Positions 9,053-18,771 of a stretch of 64,000 nt of DNA are shown here, piece by piece. The notes under the pieces are model-generated. The model was not told the DNA's origin and ran no database searches. It was given only the letters and a program-made list of their open reading frames with translations. The stretch is from JAWKTT01 sp041398965 (GTDB lineage Bacteria; Planctomycetota; Planctomycetia; Planctomycetales; Planctomycetaceae), in assembly GCA_041398965.1 (NCBI GenBank), contig JAWKTT010000010.1, positions 1-64,000 of the forward strand, written 5' to 3'. Position numbers and translations under genes: made by a program. The stretch's first letter is position 1. Each line of letters opens with the position of its first letter.

Positions 9053-12000
9053 ATGTTGACATGCAAACAGTGCGGTGCTCCGGTCAGTTCCAGGTTGTTC
9101 GATTGCGCCATTTGCGGTGCATCCACTGCCGCCAGCGCCGCTGAGTATCGGTCGCAAGAACTGAAAGCAAAACAACGAATCACCCGTCGATGTGGGAGTT
9201 GCGACACCGAGATTTCCGTCAAACTGGACTTGTCCGATCGATCGATTTCCTGCCCGGTGTGCCAAGAGATTATTCCCGGCTCTGCGGGGCTGTCGAACCC
9301 AAACATCACGCTGCTGCCCCTCTCTTCGCCAGACATGCCGACGATCCCGCCTGCCGCGACTCCGGCTGTCCCTTCGTCGTTTACGCCACTCCCGGAACTC
9401 ACAGCCGACACGAGTGAGCCGCCTGTGTCGGTTGCAGGAGCGCAGAACTTGGAAGAAGTTGCACCGCCGCCACAAGTAACATCTGCTGAATCGGTCATAC
9501 TTCCCGAGATTCCCACAGCGGAGACCACAGGGAGCGATTCCTTCGAGGTTGCGTCACCAGTTTCTGATAGCAGCTTTGACCTTGATGCCATGCTTGGACT
9601 GGCGGACGAAGTCCAACGAGACAATCAGGTTCCACAGCTCTTTTCCCGCAGTCGTGGTGAAGGGAAAGTTCCAGCAAGTTCGCCCCCTTCGACGCCCGGT
9701 CCGACCTTCTCTTTCCCCGAGATTGTTGATCCGCCGGTTGATGCGAAATCGCAGGAGCAAGCATCTCAACCTGTGGTTCCGGTCTCCGCGCAGGCCAGGC
9801 AGCTGGTGCAGCCGGAGGTCCAACATCACCCCCAATCGTCAACGCCGTCGCAGCCAGTACAGCCGCAGCCTGCACAGATGCCGTCGGTTCCGCCCTCGGC
9901 TCCCAACATCAATATGATGGAGTCGTGGGAATTTGCGATGCAACAGCGTTTGCCTCCACTGATGCCACCGCAGTATCAGCAGGGACCACAGTATCAGCCG
10001 CCGCCGTATCAACCGTCGCAGATGCCAGGGTATCCGCCGCATGCGATGCCGCAATCCATGATGCCACCGACGCAAATGCCAGCACCGCAGATGCCGTACG
10101 GAAGCCCTTATCCGCCGCAGGTGACTCCCCCTCCCTTCCCGATGCATCCGCCTCCGGAGTTGCCATCGTCGTATCCAACGTCTGCTCTACCAGAGAAGCC
10201 AGTATCGACAGGCACTGGCGAAACCTTGCTCTCAGCAGGTGTCACCGAAACGAACGTACCTTCGCCGACAGGGAATGAGCCAGAGCATCTTGAGGCGCGA
10301 TGTGATGGATGTCACAAGCGGATTCAAGGGAAACTCAAAATGGCAGGGCGGACCATTTCCTGTCCCGTCTGTCGAGCAACTGTCACGTTTCCAAGTTTGG
10401 AACAGGCCCGTTCATCGCAAGAAGTGTCGAGTTCACGATCGACGAATGCCGCAACAGGCGATCCGCAGGGAGGGAGTGTCGGTGCCGACCATCTGATGGC
10501 TCAATGTGGCAAGTGTCACAAGCGGATTCAAGGAAAGCTGAAGATGTCGGGGCGGGTCATCAGTTGTCCGGTCTGTCGCGAGTCAGTCACGTTTCCGACG
10601 ATCCCACAATCACCTTCCTCAGCCGAGGTTCCTCAGGCGGTCATCGATGGGGCCCGTACTGACACGGATGAGTCATCAGCGTCACCTGCCGTGGCGCCCA
10701 AGGTGACCGAGGCTTCCGGGGAGTACATCAACACGAACTGCGGAGGCTGCAATAAGAGCATTCGCGCCCGAGCCAAAATGGCGGGACGCGTTGTGGTTTG
10801 TCCAGCGTGTCGATTACCAGTGACACTTCCGGGAGGCGATGCCGAGACAAAGCCACGCAAGAGTCGATCGGCTGAGCATACGGTCGTCTCTGGCAAGTCG
10901 AGTCACGAGTTTTCCCTGGCGATCTCAAAAGCTTGCGAAGCGGAGCCAACAGCGGCCGAGTCGACACCGGCACGACCTGCAACGCTGGGGCGATTGGCGT
11001 TACGACGAGTCCAGAAGGGACTCGACGGATATGTTGCGGCATCATCAACCGGCGAAGCGGTTCCCGGCGGCGAAGCGGCAATTCGCGAACTTCTTGACTC
11101 TAAGGACGGTCGCATCGTCTCGATGTTGGAGCCGGTGTATCCGCATCTTCCGCGCAGCCTGAAGTTGCAAGTCCTTAAAGACCTTCCATTGCTCAAAGAC
11201 CCCTCGGCTTTCGGGCTGATTTTGAAGGAGTTGCAGTCCGAAGACGGTTCCACGGTCCGGGCGGCATTGCATGGTTTGGGGCAGATGAACGATCGTCGTG
11301 CCGTACTCCCATTGTTGCAATTCATCCTGACTCAGCCAGGCGAGCGATTGCGCGGACTCGATGCATTGCAGAAGATTGAAGGGACCACTCCGCTTTTATT
11401 GGAGACTCTGGACAGTTCGACCAACGACAGCCTGACGCACTTGGTGATCGAGGCGCTTGGGCGTCGCAAGGACCCACGATCCGTCGGCACGATGGAGCGT
11501 TTCCTCAGTCATCGCTCGACTGTCATGCGATCTCATACAGCCGAAATGCTGGCCGGTTTCGGTGAAGGGCATTCGACCGGAGCGTTGGTCAAAGTCCTCC
11601 ACGACCCTGCTGACCAAGTCCGTCTACATGCGTTGACTGCGATCGTTCAGTGTCCGGATCCTCGATACGCTCCCTCTGTCTTGCCGTTGCTGGGGGACGA
11701 ATCTCGCGATGTCCGACTTCTGGCGATTGAGGCGATCGGAGCTTGCGGAGACCGGCGGGCGGTCGAAGCTCTGCGACCCTGGCTGCAGTCGGATGATGCT
11801 GATGCCACGATCGTCGCAGCCGAAGCTCTTGGTCGTCTGGGTGACAAAGACTCTGCCCCATTGATCATTGCCAAATTGGAAGTCGTCGGGGAGGACCCGA
11901 CACAACAACCTGCCACTCTGCGTTTGATCGATGCCCTGCGACGCATCGGCGACGAACGGGCCGTGTTGCCGCTCATCAATTTGCTCGGCCATAGCAGTTA

Positions 12001-13660
12001 CAAAGTTCGAACTCGTGTGGCCGAGGCACTGGGGAAACTCAAGGATCGCAGCGCAGTTCAGGATTTGGAAGAGGTCCTTTACAAGGATGCGATGGAGGAA
12101 ACGAAGATCGCCGCTGCGAAAGGTCTCGGAGAAATCGCCGACCCCTCTGCGGTCCGGTCGTTGATCGAGTACGGACTGCGAGACACCCCGGCTGTTCGGA
12201 CGCAAAGCGTCATTGCTCTCGGAGCGATGAAGGGTGATTTCGACGCCCTTAACGCCATCCGAGGTGCTCTCAACGACATCGCTCCGCCTGTCCGTCTGCA
12301 AGCGATCGACCAGTTGGCCGACCTCAACGACAAGGGCTCGGTCGCACTTCTCGAAGCGAGACTCAGCGATCCCGAAGAGATGGTGCAACGGGCGGCAATG
12401 ACCGCTCTGAGGAAACTCGGAGACATGCGAACCGACGATGAGTTCCAGAAGCTAATCGGTAAGAGTCCCAAAAAAGCGGGTTCGAAACAGTCGATTTCGG
12501 AAACACCGCAACTGGGGGCTTCTACGAAACGAGGCTTCCGAATGTCCGACTTGATCCCCAGTGCACTTGCGGGAATCTTCACGATCCCCCGGTTGTCACT
12601 CCCAAGCTGGAACATGGATTCACTCAGGTCAATTGATTCGGTCGACGGCGTCCCCGGTGGTCAGAAAACGGTCATCGGAGCCTCGTTGGCTTTGATCGTT
12701 GTGGGATATTTCCTCTGGAACTGGATCACCGGTCCCGAGAGTTTCGCTGGCGTTCCTTTGCGGGGTTCTGTCGCGGTGCTTGATGCGGGGCCGAAGGGGG
12801 ACATCGTCGTTTCGGGTCGGACGACGGGAATGGTGGAGGTCTGGAATACCAGTGGGCCGAGCGTCGTAGATTTTGTTGAGAATGTCCCCTGCCGCTGGTT
12901 GGGATGCAATGCCGATGGAGACCGCCTCATCGCGATCGGCGAGGCCACGGTCTCCTTCGTGGAAATTTCTTCAGGTGGTTCACTTGGCAACATCACCCCG
13001 CAGGAGGGGCACAGTGTGCCGGTGATTCATTGTGGTTTCTCTGCGAACAGAGTGTACGCCATCACCTGTGATCAATCGGGAGTGGTGATTCGCTGGAACC
13101 TAAAAACAGGGACTGTCGAAGGAAAACATAACATCCCAGCCCCTAGTTCCATCACCTCCTTTGCCGTCAGCCCGGAAGGGGATCGATACGTTTACGGCAC
13201 TGCGGGTGACCAGCATCTCGAAGAACGGAGCGCAAAGGATGGCGAACTCTTAGAGACCTATTCCGGAGGAAAGCACCCCTTTACATCACTGGCATATCAT
13301 CCCGAGGGTCAACAGATCGCGGGTGGCCAGTCGACCATGAATGGCAACATCGCCGTCTGGGAATCTGGCAACAAGAATCCGTCCCGGATTCTCAAGGGTG
13401 GTTCTGGCTCCGTCGGCGGACTCCGCTTCCTCACAGACGGAACGATGGTTGTCGTTCGACAAACCACAATCGAACTGTGGAAGGAAGGGGCTGATACTCC
13501 CGAGAAGGAACTCAGCGTCGCGCTAGAACGGGTTGATGCATTTGCCATCGCCGGAACAACGGCTACAGACCTGGCGGTTGCCTGTAACGAAGCCTCCCCA
13601 ATCTACTTCTACGATCTCGCCACGGCCCAGTTCAAGTCCCAAGCCGACGTCCACCGCTAA
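9053..13660 (+). CDS. Giant zinc-ribbon / HEAT-repeat / membrane / WD-like protein
   Basis: About 1535 residues, not matched to a named family as a whole. Visible parts in order: a CxxC...CxxC zinc ribbon (C4/C7/C18/C21) and a second one (CGSC...CPVC); a long Pro/Gln-rich linker; three near-identical zinc ribbons at about residues 417, 485 and 563 (C-x2-C-H/N-K, then CPVC or CPAC); PBS-lyase-type HEAT repeats from about 676 to 1133 (recurring RAVLPL, VRTRVAEALGKL units); one membrane segment near 1206-1226 (GASLALIVVGYFLW); and a beta-propeller-like WD tail to the end. ATG at 9053 is preferred over 9032 because it begins at the first ribbon. It is probably an inner-membrane scaffold with the HEAT part in the cytoplasm (inferred). 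Confidence 0.88.
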   Translation: MLTCKQCGAPVSSRLFDCAICGASTAASAAEYRSQELKAKQRITRRCGSCDTEISVKLDLSDRSISCPVCQEIIPGSAGLSNPNITLLPLSSPDMPTIPPAATPAVPSSFTPLPELTADTSEPPVSVAGAQNLEEVAPPPQVTSAESVILPEIPTAETTGSDSFEVASPVSDSSFDLDAMLGLADEVQRDNQVPQLFSRSRGEGKVPASSPPSTPGPTFSFPEIVDPPVDAKSQEQASQPVVPVSAQARQLVQPEVQHHPQSSTPSQPVQPQPAQMPSVPPSAPNINMMESWEFAMQQRLPPLMPPQYQQGPQYQPPPYQPSQMPGYPPHAMPQSMMPPTQMPAPQMPYGSPYPPQVTPPPFPMHPPPELPSSYPTSALPEKPVSTGTGETLLSAGVTETNVPSPTGNEPEHLEARCDGCHKRIQGKLKMAGRTISCPVCRATVTFPSLEQARSSQEVSSSRSTNAATGDPQGGSVGADHLMAQCGKCHKRIQGKLKMSGRVISCPVCRESVTFPTIPQSPSSAEVPQAVIDGARTDTDESSASPAVAPKVTEASGEYINTNCGGCNKSIRARAKMAGRVVVCPACRLPVTLPGGDAETKPRKSRSAEHTVVSGKSSHEFSLAISKACEAEPTAAESTPARPATLGRLALRRVQKGLDGYVAASSTGEAVPGGEAAIRELLDSKDGRIVSMLEPVYPHLPRSLKLQVLKDLPLLKDPSAFGLILKELQSEDGSTVRAALHGLGQMNDRRAVLPLLQFILTQPGERLRGLDALQKIEGTTPLLLETLDSSTNDSLTHLVIEALGRRKDPRSVGTMERFLSHRSTVMRSHTAEMLAGFGEGHSTGALVKVLHDPADQVRLHALTAIVQCPDPRYAPSVLPLLGDESRDVRLLAIEAIGACGDRRAVEALRPWLQSDDADATIVAAEALGRLGDKDSAPLIIAKLEVVGEDPTQQPATLRLIDALRRIGDERAVLPLINLLGHSSYKVRTRVAEALGKLKDRSAVQDLEEVLYKDAMEETKIAAAKGLGEIADPSAVRSLIEYGLRDTPAVRTQSVIALGAMKGDFDALNAIRGALNDIAPPVRLQAIDQLADLNDKGSVALLEARLSDPEEMVQRAAMTALRKLGDMRTDDEFQKLIGKSPKKAGSKQSISETPQLGASTKRGFRMSDLIPSALAGIFTIPRLSLPSWNMDSLRSIDSVDGVPGGQKTVIGASLALIVVGYFLWNWITGPESFAGVPLRGSVAVLDAGPKGDIVVSGRTTGMVEVWNTSGPSVVDFVENVPCRWLGCNADGDRLIAIGEATVSFVEISSGGSLGNITPQEGHSVPVIHCGFSANRVYAITCDQSGVVIRWNLKTGTVEGKHNIPAPSSITSFAVSPEGDRYVYGTAGDQHLEERSAKDGELLETYSGGKHPFTSLAYHPEGQQIAGGQSTMNGNIAVWESGNKNPSRILKGGSGSVGGLRFLTDGTMVVVRQTTIELWKEGADTPEKELSVALERVDAFAIAGTTATDLAVACNEASPIYFYDLATAQFKSQADVHR

Positions 13661-13861
13661 GTGCAATCGTCGCCCCGACAACATTGACACCAACGTTTAC
13701 CCCGTCGGCCTTCACTCGACCGTTGGACAAAGGACTGTCGCAAAACCTAGACTGTTGGCGGCGGTTAGGTCGTGCTTGGGAATCCTTTGTTGGGTCACCC
13801 TTTCATCAGCACGAACAGGTGACCGGACCGGGGACTTTGCTAGGCATAAGGGGTAATCGCG

Positions 13862-14503
13862 ATGGGGTTTTTGAAGTGGCTGATCGGCGGAGGGATCGCA
13901 GGTCTGATCTCCGCTGTGATCTGGGCAGCGATTGTGTACTACACCGGTTACGAGATCGGCTGGATCGCTTGGTTCGTTGGCTTCGCCGTGGGGCTGGGGG
14001 TGCGATTGGCCGCCAGTGATTCAGAAGAAGGCTTCGGAACCGGTGCGACAGCAGTTGTGATTGCGGTCTTAGCCATCGTCCTCGGGAAGTACCTTGCCGT
14101 CAGTTTTATCGTCGACCGTGAATTGGGCAATCTCGGAGCCAATCTCACCTTTGATGCCCAAGCGGTCCAAGTGTCGATGTGCGATGACATTGTCGAAGAG
14201 TGGAGCGATCGAAAACTGAAGTGGCCCAATGGCATGACAGTTGAGGAAGCCACGGAACTGGAACACTATCCTGCAGAAGTCCAGAAAGAGGTCTCAGAAC
14301 GCTGGAGCAAGCTTACGTCAGACCAGCAAGCCGAGATGATCGAAACGACTCAAGCCCAGTTCGATTCCGGAATGAGCGAACTCAAGTCGGCGTTCGTCGG
14401 AGAAACGTTCAAAGAGAGCTTTAGCGGGATGGACATCCTCTTCATCGTCTTGGCAATCGCATCGGCCTACAAGTTAGGTTCCGGCGACAACAACGACGAT
14501 TGA
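13862..14503 (+). CDS. Small multi-pass membrane protein
   Basis: A 213-residue protein, family not recognised with certainty. It has two N-terminal membrane segments (GGGIAGLISAVIWAAIVYY and IGWIAWFVGFAVGLGV), a third at TAVVIAVLAIVLGKYLAV, a soluble acidic domain (residues about 85-180), and a final hydrophobic stretch MDILFIVLAIASAYKL before an Asp/Asn tail. This layout resembles small planctomycete membrane proteins of unknown function. It starts 200 bases after the giant HEAT protein on the same strand, so it may be co-transcribed. Confidence 0.8.
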   Translation: MGFLKWLIGGGIAGLISAVIWAAIVYYTGYEIGWIAWFVGFAVGLGVRLAASDSEEGFGTGATAVVIAVLAIVLGKYLAVSFIVDRELGNLGANLTFDAQAVQVSMCDDIVEEWSDRKLKWPNGMTVEEATELEHYPAEVQKEVSERWSKLTSDQQAEMIETTQAQFDSGMSELKSAFVGETFKESFSGMDILFIVLAIASAYKLGSGDNNDD

Positions 14504-14517
14504 AGTTCGCGGCATTA

Positions 14518-14560
14518 TCAGTCTTCGTAGGTCATGCTGTGCCTGACCTACTTGACTGGA
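14518..14560. repeat. Palindrome, type B (TAGGTCA...TGACCTA)
   Basis: Contains AGTCTTCGTAGGTCATGC, then a few bases, then GCCTGACCTACTTGACTGG, with imperfect arms. The same AGTCTTCGTAGGTCA head is found at 17532 and the GCCTGACCTAC-TTGACTGG tail at about 17748. It follows the stop at 14503 closely. Confidence 0.75.
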
Positions 14561-14690
14561 CCATCGCCATCACGTCCAATTCGCAAGTCCACCGTCCCGG
14601 GGCTTCCGCCACCCAAAGCGTCTCTCCACACAGTCGGCGCCGAAGGCAGGGTGAGATTGAGTATGTACCGATGCTTTCGGAGGCAATGAA

Positions 14691-16280
14691 ATGTCAGTGG
14701 AAACCATCGCGTCTTCGCAATCTGATGGCGTGACGTTTGATGTTTCGGACGTTCCCATCGCAGAAGGCCTGCTTCCATTTGCCAAAACACAAGTCGCTTT
14801 GCGGTCACTTGTGAAAGGGGAAATCGAGGCCGTCAGCGATTATACCGACGATTGCTTAACCGGTATTTCGACCAATCCACTCATTACGGCCGCTAAGATC
14901 GCGTATGAGACGCATCGGCCCCTTGTACTGTCCCCGGACGTTATCTGGCTGACAATCTGCCAGGGGCTCTCAATGCACATTGAAGAGAATTGGGCCGAGT
15001 ATCGTGAGCAGGTTCTGATCAATCCAGAGTTGGGCCGTCAACACCTCATCACTAGTACAGAGGAGTTTCCATTCGGGTCTCCGGAAACGCCGTGGAACGA
15101 ATTGATCGACGAGGTTTCCGAGCAGGCTTGCTCGCACGTACGTTCCGAGTTTTCCGACCTGTTTCGACTGTCCTTCTCAACGACGGGAGGAGCAGAACGC
15201 ACCGCGATGAACTTGACATTTCTGTCAGCGGTCGATCAGGAGCTTGAGATTTACGACTTCGATCGTGTTTGTGGTATCCCGCAGTTGACGCTTCGCGGAA
15301 CACTCCATGATTGGCAGGCATTGCTTGAGCGACTACCAGTTCTTGATCGCTTTGGGCTGACATGGTGGACGAACGCCATAGTCCCTATATGCCAGCAGTT
15401 CGTGGCCGCATTTAAGGGAACGGTCGACGCCGAATTCTGGCAACGGCTGTACACAACGCGTCCGGGGGCTTGCCATGGGGACCTCGGGGTTACGGGTTGG
15501 ATTGGAACGTTTTTCCCGTATCGTACCGCCGCACTCAACGCTCGGCGTGGCCTCTACAAGAGCACACAGATCACGCATCCAGGTCTCCCAGGTCCGGGAG
15601 TTGAAGACTTCGTGCTGAGCCTACGTAGCGTCCAGTTTGTGGGCCCGCGGTCGGCTAGCGTTGAATTGGTTGGGGGCTTGATTGGAATTTCTCAGGATCC
15701 CCAAACGATGGCACTGTCACCAAAGGTAGGTTATTTCATTCGGCGCGTTTCGCCGTTCAAACAGTGTATTGCAAGAATCCGCAAGTCATCACACTGTGAA
15801 TGGACTCAAGGCGAACTGGTGGATCGACAATGGATGTATATCTCAAGGTGTGCAAGTCACACAGAGTTCTATCGCGCGCTCAACCACCTAGTGATTAGTC
15901 CAAGGCATCGTCAATGGATGTGCCGCTTTCCTCCCATGGAGGAACTGGAAGACATTCGCAAGGGAAGTCGTGCGGTCTATCAGGTGGCAACATTCAGTGA
16001 TGGTGGTTGGATTGGTGCCGTCAGAGCCTCGACGATGGAAGACATGGAACGCGGTTCACGCCCAAAGTTTGCATATTTCTGGGGAGAAGAGTCGAGTCGG
16101 GCTGTTGGCGCAAAATGCCATCTCATCGCAATGCGACTGGAAGATGTGCTGAACGCTCTACTAAGTGCTGCGGCAAGAGGTGACGACCGGTTCGTCATGG
16201 AGCCACTCCAGATCATTGATCCGCAATCGCGAGAGTTGCCCCAGATCGTCCAATCGCTATCGCATGCCCCGGCTCAGTGA
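14691..16280 (+). CDS. DUF4419 domain protein
   Basis: DUF4419 proteins are of unknown function and are known from fungi, slime moulds and scattered bacteria. The 529-residue product shows the family pattern: HRPLVLSPDVIWLTICQGLS followed by NWAEYREQ near residues 75-110; a central region FSDLFRLSFSTTGGAERTA; and GVTGWIGTFFPY (about 265-276), a landmark of the domain. No signal or membrane segment is visible, so it should be cytoplasmic. It sits beside two ankyrin proteins in a repeat-rich stretch, an accessory-type setting. A 9-bp hairpin with a T-rich tail follows its stop codon. Confidence 0.85.
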   Translation: MSVETIASSQSDGVTFDVSDVPIAEGLLPFAKTQVALRSLVKGEIEAVSDYTDDCLTGISTNPLITAAKIAYETHRPLVLSPDVIWLTICQGLSMHIEENWAEYREQVLINPELGRQHLITSTEEFPFGSPETPWNELIDEVSEQACSHVRSEFSDLFRLSFSTTGGAERTAMNLTFLSAVDQELEIYDFDRVCGIPQLTLRGTLHDWQALLERLPVLDRFGLTWWTNAIVPICQQFVAAFKGTVDAEFWQRLYTTRPGACHGDLGVTGWIGTFFPYRTAALNARRGLYKSTQITHPGLPGPGVEDFVLSLRSVQFVGPRSASVELVGGLIGISQDPQTMALSPKVGYFIRRVSPFKQCIARIRKSSHCEWTQGELVDRQWMYISRCASHTEFYRALNHLVISPRHRQWMCRFPPMEELEDIRKGSRAVYQVATFSDGGWIGAVRASTMEDMERGSRPKFAYFWGEESSRAVGAKCHLIAMRLEDVLNALLSAAARGDDRFVMEPLQIIDPQSRELPQIVQSLSHAPAQ

Positions 16281-16288
16281 AGTAGTGA

Positions 16289-16331
<43 letters not shown>

Positions 16332-16556
16332 TGGAACATGGCAAGAAAACTGTATCGTGCCGCCATGCGACATGACATTCGTTCTTAGGTTGTTCAGTTT
16401 TTTTCTTCACGCTCATCACCCATGAACGGCGTCGGACCCTACTCTCCCATACGTTTTCTACCCACCAATTCCGAAACCGTTTTAATATACTGGGTTCCGT
16501 ATTTTACGATGATCTGAATCGTTTGAGTAATCGCGGGACAATCTTCAATCAAAACA

Positions 16557-17525
16557 ATGAGAGTGCTGTTGCTGGGCGTTGGCATTCTGCTGGCTAGCGG
16601 AGTGCTGGGGGGCGTCGTCTGGTTTGCCGAATCGTTCTTCGAGCCGACGCTGGAGGACATTCACCAAGCGGTTGTCGCCGGTCGGGAGGAGGAAGCGATT
16701 CGGGCGATTCGGAGGCATCCGGAACTGATCCATTCGGGTGACCTGGTACAGAGGATCGTCATGCGCGCTGTGATGGATTATCAGCACGGCGTGCTGGAAG
16801 CGATGCTGGACGCCGGATACAACCCGAATACACTGATCTCGGGAGATATGCGGTGGTATGACGCCTGTATGATCACCTTGGACAAAAGAACAAGCGGTGG
16901 GGCGCACTACAACTGGACCGCGTTCGACCTTTTTCTGGACCATGGAGCGGACCCGAACATTTCTTTGCCCGGACGCCATTTTTTTCCATTGTGGTGGGCG
17001 GCCAACGAGCGTCGATTCGACATGATCATCCGGCTTGTCGATGCAGGGGCTGACCTCAAGGGAGATGACGCCTACTGGGCCATGGAGACGTGTGCCACAG
17101 ACCCCCGGGGCCACGATGCGCTGAAGGCCATGCTCGAAGCGGGAGCAGACCCAAACCAGCCTAGCAGAACTAATCATTACTTGTTAGGACCAGCTTCAGG
17201 CGAAGGTTATCCGGCCGCGGTCACACTCTTGCTGGAGTATGGAGCAGACCCCAATAAAGATAGGAATGAATACGGGTATCCCGTCAATTGGGCCTTGGGG
17301 CAATTTCGCTGCCTGAAACCGACTGACACCGAGAAACGGGAGAAACTGGCGGAAATCATTCAGCTGTTGATCGACGCTGGCGCGAGACCAAGTGAATCGC
17401 GCGTATGCTATGAATATGCAGAGGCGATAGAAGAGGCTGACACTGAGAGAGTTGATCTTATCAATTCTATCCTCCGACGTGATGATGTGATTTTCGAAGA
17501 CACTTGGGCAACCGACCGTCGATGA
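16557..17525 (+). CDS. Ankyrin-repeat protein with N-terminal membrane anchor
   Basis: A 322-residue protein with an N-terminal hydrophobic segment (VLLLGVGILLASGVLGGVVWF) and then a run of degenerate ankyrin repeats, seen as LDAGYNPNT, LDHGADPNISL, VDAGADLKGD, LEAGADPNQP, LEYGADPNKD and IDAGARPSES. Ankyrin repeats bind protein partners; no enzyme motif is present. The signal/anchor suggests a periplasmic or membrane-bound location. It is followed by two inverted type B palindromes and then a second ankyrin gene on the same strand, a likely duplicated pair. Confidence 0.88.
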   Translation: MRVLLLGVGILLASGVLGGVVWFAESFFEPTLEDIHQAVVAGREEEAIRAIRRHPELIHSGDLVQRIVMRAVMDYQHGVLEAMLDAGYNPNTLISGDMRWYDACMITLDKRTSGGAHYNWTAFDLFLDHGADPNISLPGRHFFPLWWAANERRFDMIIRLVDAGADLKGDDAYWAMETCATDPRGHDALKAMLEAGADPNQPSRTNHYLLGPASGEGYPAAVTLLLEYGADPNKDRNEYGYPVNWALGQFRCLKPTDTEKREKLAEIIQLLIDAGARPSESRVCYEYAEAIEEADTERVDLINSILRRDDVIFEDTWATDRR

Positions 17526-17529
17526 TGCC

Positions 17530-17567
17530 GACAGTCTTCGTAGGTCAGGCTCCTGCCTGCCTTCCTG
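17530..17567. repeat. Palindrome, type B, left member of a pair
   Basis: AGTCTTCGTAGGTCAGGC followed by TCCTGCCTGCC. It begins a few bases after the stop of the first ankyrin gene. The head matches the copy at 14519. Confidence 0.75.
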
Positions 17568-17733
17568 TGTCTGGGTGTTTCTTCGCTCTGTTTTTGCGGA
17601 GACATGGGCGCGACCGGTCGTTCGACTCATCGCTTTCGACACTTTGTGTTCAACAAACAATCGGTCGTCTCGAAGCGAAACACGCCCGTTCACCTTGCAC
17701 GAAAGCTCGATTCCCGTCAACAATCCCTAGAGA

Positions 17734-17767
17734 AAGTCAGGCAGGAGCCTGACCTACCTTGACTGGT
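17734..17767. repeat. Palindrome, type B, right member of a pair
   Basis: AAGTCAGGCAGGAGCCTGACC, then TACCTTGACTGG. The arms GTCAGGC/GCCTGAC are perfect. With the copy at 17530 it brackets about 165 bases between the two ankyrin genes, the arrangement seen in paired REP-type elements. Confidence 0.75.
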
Positions 17768-17798
17768 TTATTGAATACACGCAAGATACTATGTTATT

Positions 17799-17831
17799 AG
17801 GAGGAGTAATTCACCCATGGGCTTAACATGA
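17799..17831 (+). promoter_or_regulatory. Strong ribosome site with a four-codon leader overlapping the next start
   Basis: AGGAGG at 17799-17804 lies 12 nt before ATG GGC TTA ACA TGA (17817-17831). The TGA overlaps the ATGATG start of the ankyrin lipoprotein at 17828. The good Shine-Dalgarno is correctly spaced for the mini-ORF, not for the gene, so translation could be coupled through it. Confidence 0.45.
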
Positions 17832-18760
17832 TGATTGCACGAACAGGAATGACAAAGACCTCCGTTGGGTCGTGGTGGTCAGCGATACTGGTCGGGATAC
17901 TCTGCTCCGTCGGATGTGGGGCAGATAGGCAGCGTGATCGTGGTGACGTTACCTTAGAGTACTTTCGGGGTTACTGCTGGGGTGGTGATACGGAGCAAGT
18001 TCGTCGAATCTTGTCGATTCACCCTGAGTGGGCGTCGTCAGATTTGGATGGAGGTGGTTCGCCGCTTCACTGGACGGCCGGCGGATTCGGCAAAGACGCA
18101 GAGATTGCCGAATTACTGATTCAATACGGCGCACCGGTCAATGAAGTCGATAGGCTCGGTGAGACTCCCCTTTGTCGCGCTGCCAGTAAGGGTAATCTGC
18201 CCATTGCGAAGCTACTGGTTGAAGCGGGGGCCGACGTCAACTTCACCTTCGCCTGGCGGTATGGTGGAGGGTGGCGTGGTATGAGCCCTTTAGACATTGC
18301 TGCGGGTTACGATGAACCGCAGCTTGTCAGGTTTCTCCTGGATCAAGGAGCGAAGCTCTCCCATCCTAATCAATATATGCACGCAATACACCACGCCTGC
18401 TGGCGTGTGGGGGGGAGGCTCAAAAACAGGAACGGTTCGAACCAAGAAGTCATCGAAATGCTGATCGAAGCTGGAGCTGATATTAACGATGCTCGCGGAA
18501 TCTTAGGGATCACTCCCCTGATGCGTGCCATTGAGCACAAGGAAGTGAGTACCATTCGGTATCTGCTCACCCGGACCGACCTGCGCATTAATCAACCACG
18601 CCCGGAAGAAGCCGGTGGAACGACCGCCTTAGATGATGCATTGGAAGGACTCGCTGAGAAGCCAGGCGAAGACATAAAGCAGATTGTAGACATGTTGAGA
18701 AAACATGGCGCAAAGACGAAGCAGGAACTGGCCAAGGAAGCCGCACAAGGCGAACGATAG
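17828..18760 (+). CDS. Ankyrin-repeat lipoprotein
   Basis: A 310-residue protein with a lipoprotein signal: basic start, hydrophobic AILVGILCSVG and Cys at the LCSVGC lipobox, so it is probably membrane-tethered outside the cytoplasm. Ankyrin repeats follow: GSPLHWTAGGF, QYGAPVNEVDRLGETPL, VEAGADVNF, LDQGAKLSHP, IEAGADINDARG and TPLMRAIEHKE. Starts at 17828, 17831 or residue 8 (MTKTS) are possible; the last gives the shortest signal. It shares design with the gene at 16557 and probably arose by duplication. Its partner is unknown. Confidence 0.88.
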   Translation: MMIARTGMTKTSVGSWWSAILVGILCSVGCGADRQRDRGDVTLEYFRGYCWGGDTEQVRRILSIHPEWASSDLDGGGSPLHWTAGGFGKDAEIAELLIQYGAPVNEVDRLGETPLCRAASKGNLPIAKLLVEAGADVNFTFAWRYGGGWRGMSPLDIAAGYDEPQLVRFLLDQGAKLSHPNQYMHAIHHACWRVGGRLKNRNGSNQEVIEMLIEAGADINDARGILGITPLMRAIEHKEVSTIRYLLTRTDLRINQPRPEEAGGTTALDDALEGLAEKPGEDIKQIVDMLRKHGAKTKQELAKEAAQGER

Positions 18761-18771
18761 GGCCCCCATCG

